DNA of 64,000 nt, taken from contig NZ_CP081966.1 in assembly GCF_019823065.1 (NCBI RefSeq), positions 3,813,501 to 3,877,500 on the forward strand, read 5' to 3'. Shown here one piece after another: positions 17,911-27,546 of this stretch. Position numbers and translations under genes: made by a program. Under the pieces are notes generated by a model that was not told where the DNA came from, made no database searches, and saw only the letters and a program-made list of their open reading frames with translations. Every line of letters starts with the position of its first letter. The stretch's first letter is position 1. This stretch comes from Pseudomonas mosselii (lineage in GTDB: Bacteria; Pseudomonadota; Gammaproteobacteria; Pseudomonadales; Pseudomonadaceae).

Positions 17911-18648
17911 ATGAAGCCGTCGATCCTCCTTTTCGCGGTCCTGGTGGCGTCGTCGCAATGGCCCGCCTGGGCGCAGCAGCCCGCAACGACCTCGGCGCGC
18001 AACGCACAGAGCCAGGAGCGCCCGCTGGCCGCCCGCGTGCTGGACGACCGGGTGGCAACCGAATGGGGCTTGCAGCCACAAGAATGGGCACGCTACCGCG
18101 AGCTGATGGATGGGCCGCTGGGTATCTACTCGCCCAACCTGGACCCGCTGTCCGCCCTGGGCATCGAAGCTCGCACGGACGAAGAACGGCGCCGCTATGC
18201 GGAACTGCAGGTGCAGGTGGAAGCGCGCCGCGTCGAGAAGCTGCTCGCCTACCAGCGCGCCTACGACGAGGCCTGGCAGCGCCTGAATCCGGGGATGCAG
18301 CGCGTGAACCTGCCCGACGACAAGCCGGGCGCCGGCCCATCCAGCAGTCCCTTGCGCGGCAGCGGCCGCATGGCGGTGTTCGTCAAGGACGGCTGCGCAG
18401 CCTGCGGACAGCTCGTGCAGCGCCTGCAATCCTCGGGCGCGGAGTTCGACCTGTACATGGTGGGCAGCCGCCAGGATGACGCGCGCATCCGCGACTGGGC
18501 CAAGCGCGCGCAGATCGACCCGGCGCGCGTGCGCGCCGGCAGCATCACGCTCAACCACGACGGCGGCCGCTGGCTGTCACTGGGCCTGCCCGGCGATCTG
18601 CCCGCCGCCGTGCGCGAAGTGAACGGCCAATGGCAGCGCCAGCCGTAG
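17911..18648 (+). CDS. TIGR03759 family integrating conjugative element protein
   Basis: This 245-aa periplasmic protein has a signal peptide (about 1-21, ending WAQQ), a helical middle domain with the motif LDPLSALGIEARTDEER, and a C-terminal thioredoxin-like region. That region carries Cys162 and Cys165 (GCAACG), a redox or disulfide site. It belongs to the PFGI-1-class conjugation set as TIGR03759. Together with the DsbA-like protein at 37930 it suggests that disulfide chemistry matters for this secretion system. It lies 12 bases after the preceding gene, and the transglycosylase follows within 2 bases. Confidence 0.87.
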   Translation: MKPSILLFAVLVASSQWPAWAQQPATTSARNAQSQERPLAARVLDDRVATEWGLQPQEWARYRELMDGPLGIYSPNLDPLSALGIEARTDEERRRYAELQVQVEARRVEKLLAYQRAYDEAWQRLNPGMQRVNLPDDKPGAGPSSSPLRGSGRMAVFVKDGCAACGQLVQRLQSSGAEFDLYMVGSRQDDARIRDWAKRAQIDPARVRAGSITLNHDGGRWLSLGLPGDLPAAVREVNGQWQRQP

Positions 18649-18650
18649 CC

Positions 18651-19220
18651 ATGCCCCTGCGCGCACTGGTGCTCACTGCCGGCCTGTATGCCGTTGCCGC
18701 CCTGGCCCAGGAGGTTCCGCCACCGGCTTACCAGCTTGCCGCCCAGCGCGCAGGCATCCCCTCGACCGTGCTCTACGCCGTGGCCTTGCAGGAGAGCGGC
18801 ATCCGGCGCAACGGGCGCCTGGTGCCGTGGCCGTGGTCCCTCAACGTCGCCGGCCAGTCGCGCCGCTTCGCCACGCGCGCCGACGCCTGCGCTGGCCTGC
18901 AGCAGGCGATGCGCGCCACGCCGCACACGCGCATTGATGCGGGCCTGGGCCAGATCAACCTCGGCTACCACAAGCACCGCTTTACCGGCGCGTGCGACCT
19001 GCTGGATCCGTATCGCAACCTGGCCGTTGCCGCCGAGATCCTGAAGGAGCAGCACACCCCCGGCGAGGACTGGCTGCTGGCGATCGGCCGCTACCACCGC
19101 CCCGCAGGCGGCGAGCCCGCCGCCCGCTATCGGCGCAGCGTGTCGCGCCACCTTGCCCGCGTGCAGGGCACGCGACCAGCCGCCGCGGTCCTCGCGGCGC
19201 GCCAGGAGACCTCCCCATGA
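18651..19220 (+). CDS. Lytic transglycosylase of the conjugation system
   Basis: This 189-aa protein has a signal peptide (about 1-19, ending AALAQE) and a lysozyme-like SLT domain. The catalytic glutamate lies in ALQESG (near residue 46), and AGLGQINLGYHKH carries the conserved GxxQI-type motif. It cuts peptidoglycan strands locally in the periplasm so that the transfer channel can cross the wall, like VirB1. ATG 18651 is preferred over the in-frame ATG at 18630, which lies inside the previous gene; the chosen start gives a normal signal peptide. It overlaps the next gene by four bases. Confidence 0.9.
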   Translation: MPLRALVLTAGLYAVAALAQEVPPPAYQLAAQRAGIPSTVLYAVALQESGIRRNGRLVPWPWSLNVAGQSRRFATRADACAGLQQAMRATPHTRIDAGLGQINLGYHKHRFTGACDLLDPYRNLAVAAEILKEQHTPGEDWLLAIGRYHRPAGGEPAARYRRSVSRHLARVQGTRPAAAVLAARQETSP

Positions 19221-19765
19221 CGAAACCCCATCCCGCCCATCTCGCGTTCACGGGCCTACTCATGCTGCTGTCAGGCCTGCCGCTGGCCTCGCGTGCCGGC
19301 GAGCCACTGATCGTTGTCGAGGACCGTGGCGGCACGTCGGCATTGCCGTACTACGAAGCCCTGAATCTCCAGCCGCGCGCCAACGCACCGGCGCGGCCGT
19401 CCATCCCGACGCCCCAGGTTCCTGCCACACGGGCGGACGAAGCCGCGATGCTGCCGGTGCGCAGCGCCAAGCTCACGCCCGGCACCGTCGCGCGACGGGT
19501 GATCGAAGCGCCCGGCCTGCGGCCGTTCGTGGTCATCGGCGACGACGAGGCTTCCCGGGCCTGGTTGCAGCGCCGCGCCGCCGCTTTGCGCGAACGTGGC
19601 GCGGTCGGCCTGGTCGTCAACGTCGAGACCGCGCAGGGCCTGGCGCGGCTGCGCGCCCTGGTGCCGGGCGTGCCGCTCGCGCCCGTGGCCGGCGACGACC
19701 TGGCCGATCGCCTGGGCCTGCGGCACTACCCGGCGCTGATCACGGCCACCGGCATCGAGCAATGA
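19217..19765 (+). CDS. TIGR03765 family integrating conjugative element protein
   Basis: This 182-aa protein has a signal peptide (about 1-27, ending SRAGE) and a mature domain with EDRGGTSALPYYEALN near its start and a C-terminus GLRHYPALITATGIEQ. The family (TIGR03765, PFL_4695 type) is confined to this ICE class, and its exact role is unknown. The C-terminal half has an alternating beta/alpha pattern resembling a thioredoxin-like fold without the cysteine pair. Start and stop overlap or abut the neighbours (ATGA overlap upstream, four bases to traD), so it is translated from the same transcript. Confidence 0.87.
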   Translation: MTKPHPAHLAFTGLLMLLSGLPLASRAGEPLIVVEDRGGTSALPYYEALNLQPRANAPARPSIPTPQVPATRADEAAMLPVRSAKLTPGTVARRVIEAPGLRPFVVIGDDEASRAWLQRRAAALRERGAVGLVVNVETAQGLARLRALVPGVPLAPVAGDDLADRLGLRHYPALITATGIEQ

Positions 19766-19769
19766 AGCC

Positions 19770-21959
19770 ATGTCGGGCAAACAGCCGGTCGAGGTTCTGC
19801 TACGCCCAGCGGTGGAGCTATACACCGTCGCGGCGTGTGCAGGCGCCGCGTTTCTGTGCCTGGTGGCCCCATGGTCGCTCGCGCTGAGCCCGGCCATGGG
19901 CATCGGCAGCGCCTTGGCGTTCGGCGCCTACGGCGCGATCCGCTACCGCGATGCCCGCATCATCCTGCGCTACCGGCGCAACATCCGCCGTCTGCCGCGT
20001 TACGTGATGACCAGCAAGGACGTGCCGGTCAGCCAGCAGCGCCTATTCGTGGGGCGCGGCTTTCTCTGGGAGCAGAAGCACACGCATCGGCTGATGCAGA
20101 CGTACCGGCCCGAGTTCCGCCGCTACGTCGAGCCGACGCCGGCCTACCGGCTGACCAGGCGCCTGGAGGAACGGCTGGAGTTCGCGCCATTGCCGCTCTC
20201 GCGCCTGCCGAAGCTCACCGGCTGGGACGCGCCTTTCAACCCCGTGCGCCCGTTGCCGCCTGTCGGCGGCCTGCCAAGGCTGCACGGCATCGAGCCCGAC
20301 GAAGTGGACGTCAGCCTGCCGCTGGGCGAGCGCGTCGGGCACTCGCTGGTGCTGGGCACCACGCGGGTGGGCAAGACGCGCCTGGCCGAGTTGTTCGTCA
20401 CGCAGGACATCCGTCGCAGGAATGCTGCCGGCGAGCATGAGGTCGTCATCGTCATCGACCCCAAGGGGGATGCCGATCTCTTGAAACGGATGTACGTCGA
20501 AGCCCAGCGCGCTGGCCGCGAAGGCGAGTTCTACATCTTCCACTTGGGCTGGCCGGAAATCAGCGCCCGCTACAACGCCGTGGGCCGCTTCGGTCGGATC
20601 TCGGAAGTGGCGACACGCATCGCGGGGCAGCTCTCCGGCGAAGGCAACAGCGCGGCGTTCCGCGAGTTCGCATGGCGCTTCGTGAACATCATCGCCCGCG
20701 CCCTGGTGGAACTGGGGCAGCGCCCGGACTACATGCTGATCCAGCGCCACGTCATCAACATCGACGCGCTGTTCATTGAGTACGCCCAGCACTACTTTGC
20801 CAAGACGGAGCCCAAGGCCTGGGAGGTGATCGTCCAGATCGAGGCCAAGCTCAACGAGAAGAACATCCCAAGGAACATGATCGGGCGCGAGAAGCGTGTG
20901 GTGGCGCTGGAGCAATACCTCTCCCAGGCGCGCAACTACGACCCTGTGCTCGATGGCCTGCGCTCGGCGGTGCGCTACGACAAGACCTACTTCGACAAGA
21001 TCGTTGCATCGCTGCTGCCGCTGCTGGAAAAGCTCACGAGCGGCAAGATCGCCCAGCTCCTGGCGCCGAACTACTCCGACCTGGCCGACCCGCGCCCGAT
21101 CTTCGACTGGATGCAGGTGATCAGGAAGCGCGCCGTCGTCTATGTCGGCTTGGACGCGCTGTCCGATGCGGAGGTCGCCGCAGCGGTCGGCAACTCGATG
21201 TTCAGCGATCTCGTCTCGGTGGCTGGGCACATCTACAAGCACGGAATCGACGATGGCCTGCCGGGCGCATCGGCTGGTGCGCGCGTGCCGATCAACGTGC
21301 ATGCGGACGAGTTCAATGAATTGATGGGTGACGAGTTCATTCCGCTCATCAACAAGGGCGGTGGCGCGGGCCTGCAAGTCACCGCCTACACGCAAACGCT
21401 TTCGGACATCGAGGCCCGCATCGGCAACCGCGCGAAGGCCGGCCAAGTGATCGGGAATTTCAACAATTTATTCATGTTGCGCGTGCGCGAGACGGCCACC
21501 GCGGAACTGCTGACGAGGCAGTTGCCGAAGGTCGAGGTCTATACGACCACCATCGTCTCGGGCGCGACGGACAGCTCAGACATCCGCGGCGCGACGGACT
21601 TCACGTCGAACACCCAGGACCGCATCAGCATGGCCAGCGTGCCGATGATCGAGCCGTCACACGTCGTCGGTCTGCCCAAGGGCCAATGCTTCGCGCTGCT
21701 GCAGGGCGGCCAGCTTTGGAAGGTGCGCATGCCGCTTCCGGCGCCAGACCCCGATGAAGTGATGCCGACGGACTTGCAGCAACTGGCCGGGTATATGCGC
21801 CAGAGCTACAGCGAGGCCACGCAGTGGTGGGAGTTCACCAGTTCCGCAGCCTTGCCGCATGCAGCCTTGCCCGACGACCTGCTGGATGACGCCGCTCCAG
21901 CCGAGCCTGACGCGGTGGCCACCGGCGCCGACGACAGCACCGGCGAGGCCGCACCATGA
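19770..21959 (+). CDS. traD: TraD-type coupling ATPase, TIGR03743 (type IV coupling protein)
   Basis: This 729-aa hexameric ATPase links the relaxase-DNA complex to the secretion channel at the inner membrane. Two N-terminal membrane helices (about residues 15-60) are followed by the nucleotide-binding domain. Walker A GTTRVGKTR lies near 196-204 and IVIDPKGD near 225, with a VirD4/TraG-like C-terminal half. The tail from about 690 is acidic and probably contacts the relaxosome. It overlaps the next gene by ATGA. Length and motifs are normal for the PFGI-1-class protein. Confidence 0.93.
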   Translation: MSGKQPVEVLLRPAVELYTVAACAGAAFLCLVAPWSLALSPAMGIGSALAFGAYGAIRYRDARIILRYRRNIRRLPRYVMTSKDVPVSQQRLFVGRGFLWEQKHTHRLMQTYRPEFRRYVEPTPAYRLTRRLEERLEFAPLPLSRLPKLTGWDAPFNPVRPLPPVGGLPRLHGIEPDEVDVSLPLGERVGHSLVLGTTRVGKTRLAELFVTQDIRRRNAAGEHEVVIVIDPKGDADLLKRMYVEAQRAGREGEFYIFHLGWPEISARYNAVGRFGRISEVATRIAGQLSGEGNSAAFREFAWRFVNIIARALVELGQRPDYMLIQRHVINIDALFIEYAQHYFAKTEPKAWEVIVQIEAKLNEKNIPRNMIGREKRVVALEQYLSQARNYDPVLDGLRSAVRYDKTYFDKIVASLLPLLEKLTSGKIAQLLAPNYSDLADPRPIFDWMQVIRKRAVVYVGLDALSDAEVAAAVGNSMFSDLVSVAGHIYKHGIDDGLPGASAGARVPINVHADEFNELMGDEFIPLINKGGGAGLQVTAYTQTLSDIEARIGNRAKAGQVIGNFNNLFMLRVRETATAELLTRQLPKVEVYTTTIVSGATDSSDIRGATDFTSNTQDRISMASVPMIEPSHVVGLPKGQCFALLQGGQLWKVRMPLPAPDPDEVMPTDLQQLAGYMRQSYSEATQWWEFTSSAALPHAALPDDLLDDAAPAEPDAVATGADDSTGEAAP

Positions 21960-22705
21960 AGGATGCCGCCTCGACCGCGCAGCGGGAGCAGAACCAGCGC
22001 CAGGGGCTGATCGTCGGCACCATCACCTTGCCGTTCCGGCTGCTCGGGGTGCTCATCGGCTCGCTGCTGTTCTCGATCGTGGTGGAGTGCGTCGGCATGC
22101 ACCTGTTCTGGAAGGACCAGGGCTGGCGCCACTCCCAGCAGATGCTGCAGTACGAACTCGGGCACCTGTCCAACCACTTCACGCGCAGCGTGGTGGTGCA
22201 GGAGCCCGGGCGCACGGCGCACGAGCTGGTGGATACCGGGTACGAGTGGGTGTTCGTGCGCTCGGGGTTGCTGGAGCGCATGAGCCAGACCGCCGAGCGC
22301 GCCCGCGCGGCCAGCCACGGGCAGAGCCGCAACTTCCGCTACTACATCAGCCAAGTCTATGTCTGGGCCGAAAGCTACCTGATCGCTGCGGCCTTCACGA
22401 CGCTCACCTTCCTGGTGCGCCTGCTGGTCCTGGTACTCACGCTGCCGCTGATCCTCACTGCAGCATTCGTCGGCCTGATCGACGGCCTGGTGCGACGGGA
22501 TGTGCGCCGGTTCGGCGCGGGCCGCGAATCCGGCTTCATCTACCACCGCGCGAAGGCCAGCCTGATGCCGTTGGCCGTGCTGCCTTGGGTCACCTATCTC
22601 GCACTGCCCATAGCGGTGCATCCTCTGGTCATCCTGCTGCCCAGCGCGGCGTTGCTGGGGATGGCAGTCAGCCTGACCGCAGGCAGCTTCAAGAAGTACT
22701 TATGA
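21956..22705 (+). CDS. TIGR03747 family integrating conjugative element membrane protein
   Basis: This 249-aa inner-membrane protein has a first membrane helix at about 20-45 (LPFRLLGVLIGSLLFSIVV). A periplasmic stretch with the family-typical HELVDTGYEWVFVRSGL-like residues follows, and a cluster of three to four hydrophobic helices fills the C-terminal half. It follows traD with an ATGA overlap and is the last gene of the first transfer operon before the inserted defence cluster. In related ICEs the RAQPRD gene comes next or after cargo. Confidence 0.87.
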   Translation: MKDAASTAQREQNQRQGLIVGTITLPFRLLGVLIGSLLFSIVVECVGMHLFWKDQGWRHSQQMLQYELGHLSNHFTRSVVVQEPGRTAHELVDTGYEWVFVRSGLLERMSQTAERARAASHGQSRNFRYYISQVYVWAESYLIAAAFTTLTFLVRLLVLVLTLPLILTAAFVGLIDGLVRRDVRRFGAGRESGFIYHRAKASLMPLAVLPWVTYLALPIAVHPLVILLPSAALLGMAVSLTAGSFKKYL

Positions 22706-22745
22706 GGTGACACGGGCGGCACTGCTCTGCAAAGCCGTGTGCCGT

Positions 22746-25370
22746 TCATCGGTTCTGCAGGGTATCAAGAGCAGCATCCAACGCCGTAACCGCCTCGACG
22801 ACCGTTCTTACCGTCGCCCGATCGAACTCATGATCGCGCTGAGCGTCGTGCACACCGCTATTGAGGTAACCCCATTCAATACTCGTACCGCTGACATTGA
22901 GCAGCCTGACCAACGCCCCTACGGCATCCGGCGCACCCGCATGTTGCGCCGCGATACGCTCGACGGCCGACCGCAACTTGGTGCATTTATTGTTCAGCTC
23001 CCAAGGCGCGCGGGGCCCGCTCAGCTTGATGTCGATCCGGCCGTCCGCCCGCCGACCCAGCCACGTCCACAGGCGGTCCGTCAGACTCTCCAGCGCCGGC
23101 CGGGCCTGGCGCAGTGCCTCGCGTTTCTCGTCAGCCGCCAACGCCTGCTGGGCCAGAAGAACATAGTTCTTCGCTGGCGGGTCGCTGTCGACCCGCAGTT
23201 CGTGCTCTCCCTGATGCGGGAGAAACTTGTAGCGCTTGATGGCCGCGGCGCGGCGCACGCCCAACTCCTGCTGGATGCGGTGCAGGAACTCCTCTGCGTG
23301 CGAGGTGAGGATAACCTGCTTGCCGTGGAGCAAACCGTCCTCGAAGAAGGTACGCCAGATGCCATCGCGATGGTCGTCGTCTATCGCATTGACGACGTCA
23401 TCGAAGATGACCACGGGGCAGCCCTGCGCGAGGTTCTTGGCAAGCAGAATCGCCAGACCCAAGCATTTGATGTGCCCTTCGCTGAAGACGATCAACGCGT
23501 CGTAGCGCACGCCCGGCTCGCCGGCGAACTCCACCTCGATCTTGCCGTTCTCGGCCACGGGCAACCACAGCGCGTGCAGCAGATCGCCGGGCGGATCGGC
23601 CCGGTTGAATGCGTTGTAGAGATGGCGGGCTTGGTCTCCCAGCCCCTGTAGCAGAACCCCCGGCAGAGCGGTCAGGTATGCCTGAATCTCGGGTAGGAAG
23701 CCGTCGTAGGCGGCCTTGACCCGCTGATGGTGCACCACCACCGGCATTTCGTCCGTGGCCGCCTGGATCAGGCCGCGGTTCGCGTCGTCGAATTGGGCCA
23801 CGGTTTGGCGGGCGGCCGCCAGCTCCTGATCCGCAGTCGTGCGCATGGTCCGCAGCCGTTCGATCTCCAGCTGATGCTGTTGCAGGCGGTCCCGCTCCTG
23901 GGCCATCGCGCCGCGCTGGGCATGCACGTCGCGCGCCTGCGCGTCGAAGCCTTCGATGATCTGTGCGATCCGTAAGAGGGCTTGCCAGGCGCGCTGGTCC
24001 CCATTCACCCAGCCGCCGAGCCAATTGCCCGCCGACGTGGGAGGCAGCAGTGGCAGGCCCGCGGCCTGCGATTCGGCAGGACAAGCGACCCCAGCCGCCG
24101 CCACCACGCGGCGCATTTCGTCCCACAGCGCTCGGACCGCCTCGCTCAACTGCGTCCGATGCCCGGCCTCTTGCTGCTGCAGGACGGCCAGTTGCGCGAG
24201 CTGCTCCAGGCCCATTCGCGCCCTGGCGAACGGGTCCTGTGCCACAGCGGCCAGTCCGGTTCCACATGCCGGACACGCGGTCGCCCCGTCCGCCAACGCT
24301 TGCACGGCCTCGTAGAGCTTCGCGTACGACACCTCGCCCGCGCGGGCCGCGAGTTGCGCGGAAGACGCTTGCCACAGTCCCTGGACGCGGTAGGCCTCTG
24401 CCAGCAACGCTTGCAGGCGGGCCTGGGTCACCTCGTGAATGGCAGGCGGGTTGGCGTCCAGCTGAGCCTGGACATACGGTAGCCGTCCTTGCTGCTGCGG
24501 CGTACCCAGCAGCCAGTCCACGCAGGCTTGATAGGTCGCGCCAGGTGACATGCGCTGCGCCAAAGCTTGTTCCAGGCCCTCGACCGCTGCGATCTTCTGC
24601 GGGTAGGCGGCGATGGTCTGTTCGGAGTTCGCCAACCGCAGGCGACGCTGCGCCAGCTGCGCCGCCTGCACGCCGGCAAGCATCAGGTCCTGATCGAGCG
24701 AGGGGTTGAAGCCGCGCACGAACTCGCTGAACTGGTCCACGCCGAACAGGGTGGCGATGAGCTGGCGCTGATCGCTCGGGGTCCGCGCGGCGATTCGGGC
24801 GAAATCGTCGAGGCGGTTCTTCTCGATGAAGCAGAAGCGATACTCAGCTTCGTCGGGCTGGACGGCCTGCGCTTCGCCCGCCGCCGTAGACGACAGGACT
24901 GGCGCGACGTGGCGGCGCAGGCGAGCGTTGTTGCAGTACGTCCGCTGGTCGACCCGCTTGGCCTGCGCTTCGCTGATCGAACCGAGCATCGCCACTTCCA
25001 AGGCTTCGCAGAAGCTGCTCTTGCCGGTGCCGTTGGCACCGTAGACCAAGGTGATGTCATGGCTGAGGTCGAACGTCTCCTGCCGCATGAATCCTCGAAA
25101 CGGCCCGACTTCGAGCTGGTGCAGTCGCCCGAGCGCCGGCCCGTTTTCGGGGCCGCGCGCGTCCCCGTCGTAGGCGACAGGCATCTGCGCCAGATGCGCG
25201 ATGGCCAGCGGCGCCAAGCGCGTGGAGCGCCCCCGGCGTGCAGCACCGACCTCGGCCAGTGGCTGCAGGTGATCGAGCACCAGGTGCGCCAGCCGGCGCA
25301 CGTCGTCGTGCACGTGCCGCTGCGCCAAGTGCGCCAGGAACCGGTGGTACTCCGAACGTATGCTTGCCAC
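22746..25370 (-). CDS. SMC/RecF-like zinc-hook ATPase at the end of the CBASS operon
   Basis: This 874-aa ATPase has an unusual N-terminal extension of about 85 residues, then a RecF/SbcC-like head. It has Walker A GANGTGKSS (111-119), a long helical arm with a CPACG zinc hook (Cys366/Cys369), a second arm, the signature-like FSEGHIKCLGLA (629-640), Walker B VVIFDD (653-658) and the H-loop His691. A further domain of about 170 residues follows. Such proteins dimerise and bind or sense DNA ends; several phage-defence systems use them. It starts at GTG 25370, nine bases after nucC, with no good ribosome site, so translation is probably coupled. Its membership of the CBASS operon is unexpected. 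Confidence 0.85.
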   Translation of the reverse strand: MASIRSEYHRFLAHLAQRHVHDDVRRLAHLVLDHLQPLAEVGAARRGRSTRLAPLAIAHLAQMPVAYDGDARGPENGPALGRLHQLEVGPFRGFMRQETFDLSHDITLVYGANGTGKSSFCEALEVAMLGSISEAQAKRVDQRTYCNNARLRRHVAPVLSSTAAGEAQAVQPDEAEYRFCFIEKNRLDDFARIAARTPSDQRQLIATLFGVDQFSEFVRGFNPSLDQDLMLAGVQAAQLAQRRLRLANSEQTIAAYPQKIAAVEGLEQALAQRMSPGATYQACVDWLLGTPQQQGRLPYVQAQLDANPPAIHEVTQARLQALLAEAYRVQGLWQASSAQLAARAGEVSYAKLYEAVQALADGATACPACGTGLAAVAQDPFARARMGLEQLAQLAVLQQQEAGHRTQLSEAVRALWDEMRRVVAAAGVACPAESQAAGLPLLPPTSAGNWLGGWVNGDQRAWQALLRIAQIIEGFDAQARDVHAQRGAMAQERDRLQQHQLEIERLRTMRTTADQELAAARQTVAQFDDANRGLIQAATDEMPVVVHHQRVKAAYDGFLPEIQAYLTALPGVLLQGLGDQARHLYNAFNRADPPGDLLHALWLPVAENGKIEVEFAGEPGVRYDALIVFSEGHIKCLGLAILLAKNLAQGCPVVIFDDVVNAIDDDHRDGIWRTFFEDGLLHGKQVILTSHAEEFLHRIQQELGVRRAAAIKRYKFLPHQGEHELRVDSDPPAKNYVLLAQQALAADEKREALRQARPALESLTDRLWTWLGRRADGRIDIKLSGPRAPWELNNKCTKLRSAVERIAAQHAGAPDAVGALVRLLNVSGTSIEWGYLNSGVHDAQRDHEFDRATVRTVVEAVTALDAALDTLQNR

Positions 25371-25379
25371 AGCGCCCCC

Positions 25380-26105
25380 TCACTTGGTCAACCACTGACC
25401 GTAAGCCTCCACATCGATCATGGGGACCGTTCCACTGAACTGAAGCTGCGCGATCAGCTTGAAAAGAAACGCGGTCGCCGGCTTGTTTTCGTTGGTGTAG
25501 CTGTACGCGCCGCTGGCTTGGTCATAGAAAAAGTGCCCGTGGGCGGCAACGCATCCGATGTCCAGACGCCCCTCGGTGAGGTTTGCGTTCAGCGCCTTGT
25601 CCATGGATGGACCCAATGCAGGACTCCATTCGCTCTCGAAGGTGAGCAAGCCACCCAGAATCGGAATCAACGGCTTCGCTGGGTAGGTCCCGCCAGCGTG
25701 CGGGATCGGCAGGCTCGTGCGGTGCAGCCTGCGCACACTGGCGACCTTCTCCTGGGCATAGGCCACAAGCCCCGCGTCAGCCGTCTGCTTGGCCTCGAAA
25801 ACGGCGTACACGCTTTCGGCTGGAATGATCGTCTCGTTCTCGTAGGTGAAGATAAAAGGCGAATATTGCCGATCAAACACCACCACATCGATCTGCTGGC
25901 TGAAGTTCCCCAGGCTGTCCACCACATGCGCCTTGGCCGCCTGGTACCGTTTGGGCAGATAGGTATCCAGCATGTCGATCCAGACGTTCTCGCTCGCATC
26001 CCCCTTCGTACCCGGGTGACCGAAGGTCTTGCGTACTACGGACAAGCGCTGCTGGATGTCCTCATGCAGGGACGACAGGAGCTGGGAAAGCGACCACTGG
26101 GACAT
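25380..26105 (-). CDS. nucC: NucC, cyclic-trinucleotide-activated DNA endonuclease (CBASS effector)
   Basis: The 241-aa length equals that of known NucC, and the restriction-endonuclease motif falls at exactly the catalytic positions I recall for E. coli NucC: Asp73 (in QIDVVV), Glu104 and Lys106 (in VFEAKQ). The N-terminus MSQWSLSQL and the C-terminus ending AYGQWLTK also fit. NucC trimers assemble into hexamers on binding cyclic tri-AMP and shred double-stranded DNA, killing the infected cell. The start at 26105 is chosen because upstream in-frame sequence overlaps the CD-NTase gene and looks non-native. There is a 38-base gap after the CD-NTase gene. Confidence 0.93.
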   Translation of the reverse strand: MSQWSLSQLLSSLHEDIQQRLSVVRKTFGHPGTKGDASENVWIDMLDTYLPKRYQAAKAHVVDSLGNFSQQIDVVVFDRQYSPFIFTYENETIIPAESVYAVFEAKQTADAGLVAYAQEKVASVRRLHRTSLPIPHAGGTYPAKPLIPILGGLLTFESEWSPALGPSMDKALNANLTEGRLDIGCVAAHGHFFYDQASGAYSYTNENKPATAFLFKLIAQLQFSGTVPMIDVEAYGQWLTK

Positions 26106-26143
26106 GCTGTACCTCGATGGGACGTGTATGGAAGCCGATGGAA

Positions 26144-27046
26144 TCAGGACAGTGGGAACTTGGGGCCAAACAGTGCGCGCCAGGCGCGAAGCGCTTCGAT
26201 ATTGCGACCACGACGCGCGTGGTCGATGGCGATGCTTGCGTCTTGGCTCGCCTGGAACAGCAGCTGCTGCGCGCGCTGCTTGCGCGCGGCATCCATATCG
26301 TTGCTGATCGCCGGGCCAAGTCCGGCGGGATCCGGCCACTCGTCATGAACTCGATCGGCAAGCGTGGCAAAGAACGACTGGATCTCGCGATCGAACGATC
26401 CTCCCCAGCCGCCGTAAAGACACTCAAGGGCCATTACCTCGATCAGGAACGAGGGCTTCACCGGCTTCAGATCGCCGTGCTTGGGATTGTTGTTCCAGTA
26501 CTTCACCATGCGCACGAGACCTTTCCACTCATTGCCATAGGCTTGGTGCGCTGCGGTCGCCTTGTCCTTATGGATCTCCGGGTCCGTCTTGATCCACTTT
26601 CCGGACGCCGTATCGGGGATCTCATACTGGTCGCCGGTATCGAATGCGGGCACCGCATCCACGCTGACCACCCGGTAGTCCGTGTTGTCCTCCGCGTCGA
26701 TGTGAACACCGAAATCCACGTTGATCGAGCGCGCCTGTTTGCGCACGGCCGCCGAACCGTATTTCTCCACCAATGCAGAGTGGAAATCATCCAGCACTAC
26801 CGATGCGGCCTTGCCGTGGTAATGCTTCTCCGAGTCCTTCAGCACGAAGAAGATGTCGATATCCTTGAGCGGCTTCGTCTTCGTGTATCGAGCATAGGAA
26901 CCGGTCAGGAAGCTGCGCGCAATGCCGAACTTGGTCTGCAGGTAGTCCCGCACTTCGTTCTGGCGTTGCGAGGCATTCTTCTGTTCGCGTTCGTTGAGTT
27001 CCAGACGCGACTTGAACTTGCGAAAAGCTTCATCGATCGACAGCAT
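26144..27046 (-). CDS. CD-NTase (CBASS cyclic oligonucleotide synthase)
   Basis: This 300-aa nucleotidyltransferase has the cGAS/DncV-like active site: Gly49-Ser50 (TGSYAR), the metal-binding pair Asp62/Asp64 (DIDIF) and a third acidic residue at Asp111 (NVDFG). A helical C-terminal domain follows. Paired with HORMA, TRIP13 and NucC it should make cyclic tri-adenylate, as the CdnC/CdnD enzymes of E. coli MS115-1 and P. aeruginosa do. The clade is not assigned here. The ATG overlaps the HORMA stop codon (TGATG), so translation is coupled. An upstream in-frame extension into the HORMA gene is rejected. Confidence 0.93.
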   Translation of the reverse strand: MLSIDEAFRKFKSRLELNEREQKNASQRQNEVRDYLQTKFGIARSFLTGSYARYTKTKPLKDIDIFFVLKDSEKHYHGKAASVVLDDFHSALVEKYGSAAVRKQARSINVDFGVHIDAEDNTDYRVVSVDAVPAFDTGDQYEIPDTASGKWIKTDPEIHKDKATAAHQAYGNEWKGLVRMVKYWNNNPKHGDLKPVKPSFLIEVMALECLYGGWGGSFDREIQSFFATLADRVHDEWPDPAGLGPAISNDMDAARKQRAQQLLFQASQDASIAIDHARRGRNIEALRAWRALFGPKFPLS

Positions 27047-27546
27047 CAGCGTTGCCTCCAATATCCGGCCTGACCCGCCAGGCCGCTGTGTTCGACAGTC
27101 GAGCCTAGGCTCTGCTTGACCATTCCATCCGTCGAGCGATAACTTCCTTTGCTCCATCCCTCCACATCAGGTCGCCCTGGCTTTGTATCGAGCATTAACT
27201 TGTACTTGGCCTGCGATGGCAGCAGCCCAGCTTTCTTGATCGCGTACTTCAACTGCTCGGTATCTGTCCAGAAGCTGCCGTCGCCATCGGACCACCCATA
27301 CACGATGTCGATATCCCATCGGGTCACGAGCTTGTCGGTTGCCGGGTTGTAGATCTCCAGAATCACCTTGCGCAGATCACCGGTCCCGAGCCACGTCTTG
27401 ATGGCTCGGGTATTGCTCTCCCAGCGATCCGCAAAGTGCTCAGGGTCCAGCCCACTGAGCAGGATGATGTCTTTCAAGCTCTTGAGGATGTTGTCGGTCA
27501 CATAGGTAACCGAGTGCGTGTACGAGTAGGTGGCGACGGTGCTCAT
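27046..27546 (-). CDS. cap7: Cap7, bacterial HORMA-domain sensor protein
   Basis: This 166-aa protein matches bacterial HORMA-1 proteins of type III CBASS: an N-terminal helix pair ([21 protein letters not shown]), a central [16 protein letters not shown] stretch and a beta-rich core ([25 protein letters not shown]). In such systems the HORMA protein closes around a peptide, perhaps of phage origin, and then binds and activates the CD-NTase. TRIP13 reopens it to prevent false alarms. It overlaps the gene before by ATGA and the CD-NTase by one base. Confidence 0.88.

Noticed and set aside
18630..18650. Start of the lytic transglycosylase at ATG 18630
   Set aside because: It lies within the preceding gene and puts seven extra residues before a normal signal peptide; ATG 18651 fits better.
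25380..26105. Assignment of this gene to a generic DUF6602 nuclease-like family
   Set aside because: Length and exact positions of the Asp, Glu and Lys catalytic residues, together with the HORMA/TRIP13/CD-NTase context, fit NucC better.
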